Shown here: piece after piece, positions 1-6,406 of the stretch | Layout of the letters: each line of letters starts with the position of its first letter | Numbering within the stretch: position 1 is the stretch's first letter | Source of the DNA: GCA-2748575 sp033722575 | GTDB taxonomy: Bacteria; Pseudomonadota; Gammaproteobacteria; Pseudomonadales; Ketobacteraceae | Length of the DNA: 25,751 nucleotides | Assembly (NCBI GenBank): GCA_033722575.1 | Contig: JAWVYU010000029.1 | Coordinates: forward strand, 1 to 25,751 | Direction of reading: 5' to 3' | Position numbers and translations under genes: made by a program | The notes under the pieces: generated by a model | What the model was told of the DNA's origin: nothing | Databases searched by the model: none | Seen by the model: only the letters and a program-made list of their open reading frames with translations

Positions 1-1883
1 CCGGCATTGCCGGAAGCCAGCACGAATCTGGCCACATCCTTGCGCGAGTTTTCCCTGGAGAAGGTTTCCACTGCTTCCACGGTTCGCTGCAATGTCTCCG
101 CTTTGTGATCCTCCAGAAATATGTACACCGGCAACAGGCTGCAGTTGGTATTGGTAAAGCCGCTGGGCAGATAAATCATGGTGCCGTTCAGCATCTCCGG
201 CACTTTGCTCAGGGTAGCCCACTTCAGGCTGCCTTCGTTGAATGAGGCGGTAAGGTGCTTGGAAACGGATACCACCGAGGCGGTGGACTCCACCCCCTCG
301 ACGTTCTCAACGTGCCACATGAAGTCGTCCACAATGCTCAGGGGAGCATAGGTGGTGCAGGTATTGGGGGGAGTTTCCACCATCACCACCAGAACGTCAG
401 CACTTACCGAGTAATTGGAGGTAATAAAGGCGTTGTCCAGATTGTAGCGTGAATCGGGGTGCAGCTCCGGAGCGCCGGCATCCAGGTCACCGATTTTCAG
501 GTCCTGCTTGATAATAAAGCCCACAGTGGCCAGGATGGCGGCGGTAATGATTGACAGCACCGCGGTGCGGCGGTGAGTGAGTGTGGATATTTGCTGCAGG
601 AAAGCGGACGGTCTCGCCTGTTTTTTCATAAGCCGCTTGACGGCGAGGTCGCTGATGCCGATGTAAGACAGCACAATGGGGACGAAAATCAGTTTGGTCA
701 GGATGATAACCGCAACGCCGACACTGGCGGTGATGGCCAGCTCGCGGATAACTCCGATATCAATGAACCAGAGGGTGATAAAACCGAACGCATCACTGAT
801 CAGCGCCACCAGACCCGGTATAAAAAGGGCACGAAAGGTTTCATTGGAGGCCTGCCGGGCGTTGTCTCCGCGGGCGATCCTGCGCACCATTTCGTTGGTA
901 TACTGAACCCCGTGGCTGATAGCGATCGCAAATACCAGAAACGGAATCAGCATGGAGTAGGGGTCAATGCCGAACTGGATAGGTTCAAGCGTGGGAAAAT
1001 CCGTAATCAGCCGTTGCCAGAATTCACTGTCCCGCATGGCCACGATGCCTTTGTGCAGCAGCGAGATGATTCCCAGTTGCCAGATCACGGCCATAACCGC
1101 GCCCACCACAATCACTGAGGCGCTGCGCACACAGCGGGAGTCATACACCAGCAAGTGGAAGGTGATGATCAGAGTAAGGATAAAAAACACGATCACGTTT
1201 TTTGCCGCGTCGATCAGATCTCCGATCTTTTTGGCAAAGCCGATCACGTGAATCTTGATGCCCTCACTTTCAAACCGCTGCCTTATACCGGTTTCGATCT
1301 GGTCCGCCAGTAACTTGTAGTCAATCTTGTTGGCAGCGCTTTCACTGTCATCGGTGACATCAATCAGGGGCAGATAGACAATGCTGGAGCGCATATCATC
1401 TGCCACCAGTACCCCGATCTGGTCGGATTTCATGATATTGGACTCCACTCGGGCGATGGCCTCCTCGGAGCCGTCGTAATCCGGGGGAATGATTTCCCCG
1501 CCACGGAATCCCATGGCGTCTACTTCTGACCAGCGCACATTGGGAGTCCACAGGGATTTCATGCCGCCCTTGTTGACACCAGGCAGGTAAAAGGCCTCGT
1601 CAGAGATCTGCCGGAGAATCTCCAGATACTCCTTTTCAAAAATGGTGCCGTTCCTGTTTTCCACCGCTATGCGTATGGAGTTACCCAGGCTGAGTTCATC
1701 CTTGTGTTTGTAGAGGTTCTGGATATAGGGGTGGCTTAGTGGCACCATCTTCTTCAGGTTGCTGTCGATGGTGATGTCGTAGGTCTGATTGGCAAAGAAA
1801 ATGGTCAGGGCGACGAACAGGAAAAGGATCGGCCCTCGATAGCGGAATACCAGTTTTTCGAAAAACGAGGCCGGTCGGGTCAT
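1..1883 (-). CDS. RND superfamily exporter (MMPL-type), C-terminus cut by window edge
   Basis: Reading the minus strand from the ATG at 1883 gives 627 open codons that run off the left edge, so the C-terminal part is missing. The N-terminus has one membrane segment (about residues 18-31), a large periplasmic loop, then a cluster of membrane helices (about 225-410) containing the stretch PFLVFAIAISHGVQYTNEM, and a second periplasmic loop starting near 445. This is the half-repeat architecture of RND exporters of the MMPL/HAE2-like branch, which expel lipids or hydrophobic compounds from the inner membrane or periplasm using the proton gradient. From family knowledge, this branch is often found beside DUF1329 and DUF1302 genes; such genes may lie left of the window, and one DUF1329 gene lies at 16203. 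No strong ribosome binding site precedes the ATG. The substrate is unknown. Confidence 0.88.
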   Translation of the reverse strand, partial: MTRPASFFEKLVFRYRGPILFLFVALTIFFANQTYDITIDSNLKKMVPLSHPYIQNLYKHKDELSLGNSIRIAVENRNGTIFEKEYLEILRQISDEAFYLPGVNKGGMKSLWTPNVRWSEVDAMGFRGGEIIPPDYDGSEEAIARVESNIMKSDQIGVLVADDMRSSIVYLPLIDVTDDSESAANKIDYKLLADQIETGIRQRFESEGIKIHVIGFAKKIGDLIDAAKNVIVFFILTLIITFHLLVYDSRCVRSASVIVVGAVMAVIWQLGIISLLHKGIVAMRDSEFWQRLITDFPTLEPIQFGIDPYSMLIPFLVFAIAISHGVQYTNEMVRRIARGDNARQASNETFRALFIPGLVALISDAFGFITLWFIDIGVIRELAITASVGVAVIILTKLIFVPIVLSYIGISDLAVKRLMKKQARPSAFLQQISTLTHRRTAVLSIITAAILATVGFIIKQDLKIGDLDAGAPELHPDSRYNLDNAFITSNYSVSADVLVVMVETPPNTCTTYAPLSIVDDFMWHVENVEGVESTASVVSVSKHLTASFNEGSLKWATLSKVPEMLNGTMIYLPSGFTNTNCSLLPVYIFLEDHKAETLQRTVEAVETFSRENSRKDVARFVLASGNA

Positions 1884-2204
1884 TGAGAATCGCAATAAGC
1901 CAGTGTTATTCAGGAAAGTATAGTCATGAATCAGTGACCGCAATTGCGGTTTGGTTCACGGGTTGGCATTGTATTCGCGGATGGTGCCGGAAGGCCACCG
2001 TTGATATGCTGAAGGCGGACATTGTGATTGTCAGGTGATCACGGGGTATATGCAGTGTTTCCTTGGGTCGTAAGAATGGCTTCCGGCCACCGGGGTGGGA
2101 AACAGGGCACGGTAATCCCCGCGGCCACTGATCATAATGACCATGATAATATCACTAAAAAATAATCAGGCCGTTTCAGGCCATTTAAAAAAAGGGGGTA
2201 GCAG
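1884..2204. promoter_or_regulatory. Divergent intergenic region between exporter and TatT-like gene
   Basis: These 321 bases have no supportable gene. They hold a candidate exporter -10 (TATACT, minus strand, 1917-1922), a 14-bp palindrome at 1937-1950 and an A/T-rich stretch near 2140-2165. A direct repeat CAGGCC-GTTT-CAGGCC lies about 25 bases before the plus-strand ribosome binding site GGGGG (about 2194-2198). No clear plus-strand promoter could be fixed by eye. Confidence 0.5.
1937..1950. promoter_or_regulatory. Perfect 14-bp palindrome, candidate operator
   Basis: ACCGCAATTGCGGT is its own reverse complement. It lies 53 bases upstream of the exporter ATG and covers the place where a -35 element would sit for the minus-strand -10 TATACT at 1917-1922. 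A regulator bound here would be expected to block exporter transcription. No regulator gene is adjacent, so the protein that binds it is unknown. Confidence 0.5.
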
Positions 2205-3212
2205 ATGGTTCGCCAATCCATTCTGTGGGCTGTCGGTATGGTTGTTGCCATGCTCGTTTCCGGTTGCAGCGTCATTTATAAACCGGTGGGAGGCACTCTG
2301 AATGCCTACGCCGAGGATGTGGCTGTGGCTGATTTTCTCACTTACCGTGATGTGGACCTGTTGTGTCACTCAGGGGGCAGCCTGCTGCCACTGATCAAGA
2401 GTTTCTCCAGGGTGGGAACCCGCACTGAAAAGACCACTTCCACGCTTTTTCTGCTGGCAGGTTTCTGCGAGGAGCAGACGGCCCATGAGTATCATCTGCG
2501 GGAGCTGATGGCAGACCGGGGGGGTGACTACCAGGCCGCCCTGAACTACGCAGCCCTCAAGAAGCGCTCCCTGGCGCAGGCGGCGCGCCGCCAGTATGAA
2601 AGCTATCAGCTGGCAGGCGAGGCCTATCCACTTAACGGGGGGCAGCGTTGCCCGGTGTTGGCCAGTGAACAGGACGAATTACTGTTTCTGCTGGGCAATA
2701 TGCAGGGGCTTGAGGCCATGCTGAACGATGGTAAATCGGGCCAGCTGGCCAATGTGCCCCGCAATATCGCCAACGATATCTACCGTTCCATGGATTGCCT
2801 GAAAAATTACCAGTGGTGGGGGGTGCCCCAGGCGGTGCAGGCCTCCCTGCTGGGTTTTCTGCCGAACCTGGACCGTGAGAAGGCCGCCCGGTCCACAGAG
2901 TTGCTGGAGGTTGCCATTAAAATGGGGTGGGAAAACCGGGTACCGCTGGCGGAAACCGTGGCCATGGCGGCCTGGGAAGGCCAGGGTGACAGGGAGCGGT
3001 TGCAATGGCTGATCGAAAATCACTTTGCCAAAGCCCGAAAGGCCTCTTACGACGAGCGTTGGCTCTCAGTGAGTCATATCAGCAACCGCCACCTGGAAAA
3101 CATGAGTGATGTAATACGGCTGGAAACGGAAAAAACACTGACCGCGAACCCGGCCGAAGGCTATCTGATTCAGGATGAACCGGACATAGAGCTGGATCTT
3201 GACGATATCTGA
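2205..3212 (+). CDS. TatT-like outer-membrane or periplasmic lipoprotein
   Basis: This is a 335-residue protein with a lipoprotein signal peptide: a hydrophobic stretch at residues 6-18, then the lipobox VSGC with the acylated cysteine at 21. The rest is soluble and helical, consistent with the TPR-like repeats of the TRAP-associated T component (TatT) family, though no single repeat is clear by eye. In Treponema, TatT partners a TRAP-type solute receptor. Here the next gene, 65 bases downstream, is a periplasmic solute-binding protein, so the pair makes the same kind of receptor/lipoprotein unit. The start is supported by AAAAAAGGGGG just upstream, nearly identical to the site before the next gene. 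The C-terminus is acidic (EPDIELDLDDI). No TRAP membrane subunits are present. Family assignment is by context and architecture more than by motif. Confidence 0.65.
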   Translation: MVRQSILWAVGMVVAMLVSGCSVIYKPVGGTLNAYAEDVAVADFLTYRDVDLLCHSGGSLLPLIKSFSRVGTRTEKTTSTLFLLAGFCEEQTAHEYHLRELMADRGGDYQAALNYAALKKRSLAQAARRQYESYQLAGEAYPLNGGQRCPVLASEQDELLFLLGNMQGLEAMLNDGKSGQLANVPRNIANDIYRSMDCLKNYQWWGVPQAVQASLLGFLPNLDREKAARSTELLEVAIKMGWENRVPLAETVAMAAWEGQGDRERLQWLIENHFAKARKASYDERWLSVSHISNRHLENMSDVIRLETEKTLTANPAEGYLIQDEPDIELDLDDI

Positions 3213-3215
3213 CAG

Positions 3216-3245
3216 ACAAGACGCACCATAACAAGACGTACCATA
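3216..3245 (+). repeat. Two tandem 15-bp repeats in intergenic leader
   Basis: ACAAGACGCACCATA (3216-3230) is followed directly by ACAAGACGTACCATA (3231-3245), differing at one base. They are followed by a shorter repeat in which GCATAAA occurs twice, nine bases apart. The block fills the gap between the TatT-like gene and the ribosome binding site of the solute-binding protein gene. Confidence 0.8.
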
Positions 3246-3277
3246 AAAAGCATAAAGAGCATAAAAAGGGGGTAATA

Positions 3278-4339
3278 ATGAAAACGGAAACCGGATACCA
3301 GCAAGGGATGTGGTTAAGGGCAGGCCTGTGTTTACGCGCTGGCATGATCAGCGGGCTGATGCTCATGGTAAGCACTTTACTGCTGGCAACCACGTCGCAG
3401 GCAGCGGAGAAGCGTACATTGTGCGTGTTTGATCCGCTGGGGGCCTACGGCGACACTTACGGCCTGCTGAAGGAGTATGCCAAACTGGTCAAGCCTCAGG
3501 GCGTGGATTTTGAGCTGAAACCCTATACTGATGAAGCGATTGCGGCGAACGATTTTCTGGGGAGTGCCTGTGATGCGGCGGTGCTCACCGGCACCCGGGC
3601 ACGCAATTTCAACAAGTTTACCGGCACCATTGAAGCCATAGGCGCATTGCCCGAATACAGTCACGTGAAGGCATTGCTGAAATTCCTGAGTAACGACAAA
3701 CTCAGCAAATACATGAAAAATGATCGCTATGAGATTGCCGGGATTTATCCGGTGGGTGCGGTCTATCTTTTCGTGAACGACCGCAGTATTGACACCGCCA
3801 GCGAGCTGGCAGGCAAGCGCCTTGCCACCATGAGCTTTGATGATGCAGCCAACACCATGGTGAAGCACGTGGGGGCGGCGCCGGTGAGCGCGGACATTAC
3901 TACCTTCGCGGGCAAATTCAATAATGGCTCTGTGGATGTCTGCTATGCGCCATCGCTGGCCTACAACGCTTTTGAACTGTACAAGGGCCTGAATCCCGGC
4001 GGTGGTGTTATCCGTTTTCCCCTGGCGCAGATGAATGCCCAGATTATCCTGAAGAACGAGCGGTTCCCTGAGGGGTTCGGTCTGGCATCCCGAAAAATCG
4101 TCCGGGAACAGGCCGCCAAGGCGTTTACGCTGATTGAGCAGCAGGACCAGTCCATTGATAACAAATGGTGGGTGGATATACCTCCGGACGACAAGGAACA
4201 GTACATGGAGATGTTTCGGGGGGTTCGTATTCAGCTGGCAAACAATGATACCTACCACCCTTCCATGCTCAAGCTGATGAAGAAAATCCGCTGTGCGGAA
4301 GACGCTTCCCATTCGGAGTGTACCCGCGACGGGGAATAG
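3278..4339 (+). CDS. AdeT1/2-like periplasmic solute-binding protein
   Basis: This 353-residue protein has an N-terminal secretion signal (hydrophobic core about residues 24-38, likely cleavage after SQA at about 42). The mature part starts with TLCVFDPLGAYGDTY, a pattern I associate with the putative solute-binding family called AdeT1/2 in Acinetobacter. The fold is expected to be a TRAP DctP-like two-lobe receptor. Two cysteine pairs (for example C near 97 and C near 218) may form disulfides. AdeT was first reported as an efflux component; the sequence looks like a binding protein, so that label should be read with caution. It sits 65 bases after the TatT-like lipoprotein gene, probably in one transcript, and is followed by a terminator. 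The start is set by AAAAAGGGGG five bases before the ATG. The ligand is unknown. Confidence 0.72.
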   Translation: MKTETGYQQGMWLRAGLCLRAGMISGLMLMVSTLLLATTSQAAEKRTLCVFDPLGAYGDTYGLLKEYAKLVKPQGVDFELKPYTDEAIAANDFLGSACDAAVLTGTRARNFNKFTGTIEAIGALPEYSHVKALLKFLSNDKLSKYMKNDRYEIAGIYPVGAVYLFVNDRSIDTASELAGKRLATMSFDDAANTMVKHVGAAPVSADITTFAGKFNNGSVDVCYAPSLAYNAFELYKGLNPGGGVIRFPLAQMNAQIILKNERFPEGFGLASRKIVREQAAKAFTLIEQQDQSIDNKWWVDIPPDDKEQYMEMFRGVRIQLANNDTYHPSMLKLMKKIRCAEDASHSECTRDGE

Positions 4340-4378
4340 CGATAAAGCTAACTGAAGAAAGCCAGATGAAGCACACAG

Positions 4379-4405
4379 AATGGCGGCGAACGGGCCGCCA
4401 TTTTT
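4379..4405 (+). terminator. Rho-independent terminator of the TatT-like/AdeT-like pair
   Basis: Arms AATGGCGGC (4379-4387) and GCCGCCATT (4394-4402) pair perfectly over a six-base loop and end in a run of five T. It lies 40 bases after the AdeT-like stop codon and 11 bases before the xseA stop on the other strand. Confidence 0.85.
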
Positions 4406-4415
4406 CTGCGGCTGG

Positions 4416-5792
4416 TTATGCCTCGTCAGGCACCGTTCCGGTGACGGTGGATGTCAGTTTGCCATCCGCCAGTTGCGTGGAGATGATGTCGCCTGGCTTG
4501 ACCGCGGTCACTGAACGCACTATCTGCTGTTCGTCGTTTTTGACAATGGCGTATCCCCGGCTCAGGGTGGCCAGGGGGCTCACGGCCTGCAATTGCCGGG
4601 CGGCGTGGGCCAGGCGCTGTTCGCAGCGGCGGCGCTGTTGCTCCATACCCCGGTAAAGACGGATTTCCTGCCGGGACAGGGTTTGCCTGAGCAGGTCCAG
4701 ACGGCGCAACGGGGATTGCAGAGTGAGCCGCTGGTGCCAGTGGTGATGGCGGTCCCGCAAGGTTCTGAGGCGCCGCTGCAATGCGGCAGTCAGCCGGGTT
4801 TCTGCCAGATCCAGTCGCTGCTTCTGCTCCTCCAGCTGCTTTCCCGGGTGCTTGAGGCGCTTGCCATACCACTCCACCAGCTGTTGTTTGCGGATCAGCG
4901 TGTTTTGCATTTTTTCCAGCAGCAGCTGCTGGTAAGCCTGAAACCGCGCCAGTAATTCCTGCTGATCCGGGCTCAGCATTTCAGCTGCCGCCGATGGGGT
5001 GGGGGCGCGAACATCCGCCACAAAATCCGCAATGGTGAAGTCGATCTGGTGTCCCACTGCCGCCACCACCGGAATCGCGCTGCTGAAAATGGCCCTTGCC
5101 AGAGCTTCATTATTAAAGGCCCACAGGTCCTCCAGAGAGCCACCACCGCGGCCGACAATCAGCACATCACACTCCCGGCGCCGGTTCGCCGTTTCCAGTG
5201 CCCGGATAATCTGCTGGGGCGCTTCGTCCCCCTGGACGGCGCAGGGATAAACAATCACCGGCAGCAGGGGAAAGCGTCGTTTCAGTACTGAGAGGATATC
5301 CTGCACCGCAGCACCGGTGGGTGAGGTGATCACACCCACCGTTTGCGGATGCTCCGGCAGGGGCTTTTTATGGTGTTCTGCGAACAGTCCTTCCTGATCC
5401 AGCTTGTTTTTCAGGGCTTCGAAAGCCCGCTGCAGGGCCCCGAGCCCGGCCTCTTCCATGGTGTCGATGATCAGCTGGTAATCGCCTCGCGGGGCATACA
5501 GACTCAGGCGCCCTTTCACGAGTACCTGGTCACCGTTACGCGGTTTGAACTTCAGGTGACGATTATTGCCCCGGAACATGGCAGCTCTGACCTGGGCCTT
5601 ATCATCTTTGAGGGTGAGATATATATGTCCGGAACTTGGCTGAACCAGATTGGAGACTTCCGCCTCCAGCCAGATCATGGGAAAGGCATCCTCCAGCAGT
5701 TGCCGTGCGAACTGGTTCAGTTCGCTGACACTGAAAATATGGCGTTGTTCCTGGTGGGTGGTGTCGGGCTCGGTATCGCTTTCTTGGTACAT
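4416..5792 (-). CDS. xseA: Exodeoxyribonuclease VII large subunit
   Basis: This subunit of the cytoplasmic ATP-independent nuclease complex with XseB degrades single-stranded DNA to oligonucleotides. The N-terminal OB-fold begins with IFSVSELN and includes SGHIYLTLKDD and AQVRAAMFR, as in known XseA. The catalytic core carries GVITSPTGAAVQDIL, VGRGGGSLEDLWAFN and VGHQIDFTIADFVADVRAPTPSAAAE. The C-terminal part is a long charged coiled coil followed by LSRGYAIV. I chose the ATG at 5792 (458 residues). The same frame extends upstream to an ATG at 5837 and a TTG at 5891, but the TTG sits beside a terminator hairpin. The ATG at 5792 has CGGAG just before it and gives the usual short N-terminus. 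xseB is not adjacent. No convincing promoter was found between 5792 and the terminator. Confidence 0.96.
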   Translation of the reverse strand: MYQESDTEPDTTHQEQRHIFSVSELNQFARQLLEDAFPMIWLEAEVSNLVQPSSGHIYLTLKDDKAQVRAAMFRGNNRHLKFKPRNGDQVLVKGRLSLYAPRGDYQLIIDTMEEAGLGALQRAFEALKNKLDQEGLFAEHHKKPLPEHPQTVGVITSPTGAAVQDILSVLKRRFPLLPVIVYPCAVQGDEAPQQIIRALETANRRRECDVLIVGRGGGSLEDLWAFNNEALARAIFSSAIPVVAAVGHQIDFTIADFVADVRAPTPSAAAEMLSPDQQELLARFQAYQQLLLEKMQNTLIRKQQLVEWYGKRLKHPGKQLEEQKQRLDLAETRLTAALQRRLRTLRDRHHHWHQRLTLQSPLRRLDLLRQTLSRQEIRLYRGMEQQRRRCEQRLAHAARQLQAVSPLATLSRGYAIVKNDEQQIVRSVTAVKPGDIISTQLADGKLTSTVTGTVPDEA

Positions 5793-5892
5793 AGGCTCCG
5801 GATAATCGTGTTGGTGGCATTCACTGGCTGGGCCCATTAAAACCGCAGCGGCTCCGTATCGCAAGGTTAACCGGTAAAAAGACTCAACCAAT

Positions 5893-5927
5893 AAAAATGC
5901 CGCAGGGCAGAACCCTGCGGCATTTTT
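5893..5927 (-). terminator. Strong bidirectional terminator downstream of the 36-codon gene
   Basis: Arms of 15 bases (AAAAATGCCGCAGGG at 5893-5907 and its exact complement at 5913-5927) flank a five-base loop, with U-runs readable on both strands. On the minus strand it begins 28 bases after the stop codon of the small gene at 5956-6066, and it insulates xseA from that transcript. Confidence 0.92.
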
Positions 5928-5955
5928 TAAACCTGATTTTTATAAGATTCAGTTA

Positions 5956-6066
5956 TCAGTTCGCGAAGTACATGTTGTTCAGGTACTCGCTCAGTTGTCG
6001 CATGACTTCGTCTTCTGTTTTTGACGTGGTTGTAAACATCATGTCAGAACGTTTCAGCAATTTCAT
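5956..6066 (-). CDS. Small gene encoding a 36-residue peptide
   Basis: The ATG at 6066 is preceded on the minus strand by CATAGGAGGGACAC, an almost ideal ribosome binding site at proper spacing. It opens a 36-codon frame ending in TGA TAA. The peptide starts MKLLKRSDMM, has a threonine-rich middle and ends in SEYLNNMYFAN. It is charged at both ends of a likely amphipathic helix (residues 17-33), has no cysteine, and has no signal peptide or membrane segment. A perfect terminator follows 28 bases later and a candidate promoter lies about 210 bases upstream, so it looks like a monocistronic unit. I do not recognise the family. It could be a small regulatory protein, a peptide precursor or a leader peptide. 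The last is less likely because the terminator is tight and xseA is beyond it. Confidence 0.68.
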   Translation of the reverse strand: MKLLKRSDMMFTTTSKTEDEVMRQLSEYLNNMYFAN

Positions 6067-6114
6067 GTGTCCCTCCTATGGTATGGATGAATTCAATTTC
6101 CTGCGTTTACCCGT

Positions 6115-6130
6115 ACACGTTGGGACGTGT
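6115..6130. promoter_or_regulatory. Inverted repeat in the leader of the small gene
   Basis: ACACGT-TGGG-ACGTGT has 6-bp perfect arms around four bases. It starts 49 bases upstream of the small gene's ATG. It could be an RNA hairpin in the leader or a protein-binding site. Confidence 0.4.
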
Positions 6131-6275
6131 CAGGCGTTTTCAAGGCCGCTTTTTTCACGGTCTTGATAAAGATTCGGTACAGTTTTGCTACAACTTTGTT
6201 TAAACCATTTCAATACCGGTTCTGCCGCTTCATCACTGCCTCAAATACGGCGTAGACTGTGCGGTCACGCTTTCT

Positions 6276-6304
6276 ATAATGGGTTTCTTGCGTGCTGACG
6301 TCAA
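6276..6304 (-). promoter_or_regulatory. Candidate sigma-70 promoter for the 36-codon gene
   Basis: On the minus strand, TTGACG (6299-6304) and CATTAT (6276-6281) are separated by 17 bases. Transcription would start near 6270 and give a leader of about 200 bases before the small gene. The -35 sits inside the palindrome TGACGTCA (6296-6303). It lies downstream of the histidine kinase stop at 6407. The rest of 5928-6406 shows only very short frames without support. Confidence 0.45.
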
Positions 6305-6406
6305 TGGACAGGCATGTTACGAGTTATTTCCAATGGCCCCAAAACACCAAAAATACGGCTCAAATCAACGGGATAAGCAAAATGGCAAAAACGGGAGTAT
6401 CGCTAT

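Noticed and set aside
2138..2163. Fur-box-like sequence TGATCATAATGACCATGATAAT before the TatT-like gene
   Set aside because: The 7-1-7 dyad matches only in part, and the A/T-rich context makes such matches common. No iron-related gene is present, so I do not call a Fur site.
3377..4312. Long minus-strand frame opposite the AdeT-like gene (311 codons)
   Set aside because: It is a shadow: the plus-strand frame has a signal peptide, a ribosome site, family motifs and a terminator, while the minus frame has none of these.
5837..5891. Upstream starts for xseA (ATG 5837, TTG 5891)
   Set aside because: The TTG abuts the terminator stem, the extra residues are not like XseA, and the ATG at 5792 has the better site and length.
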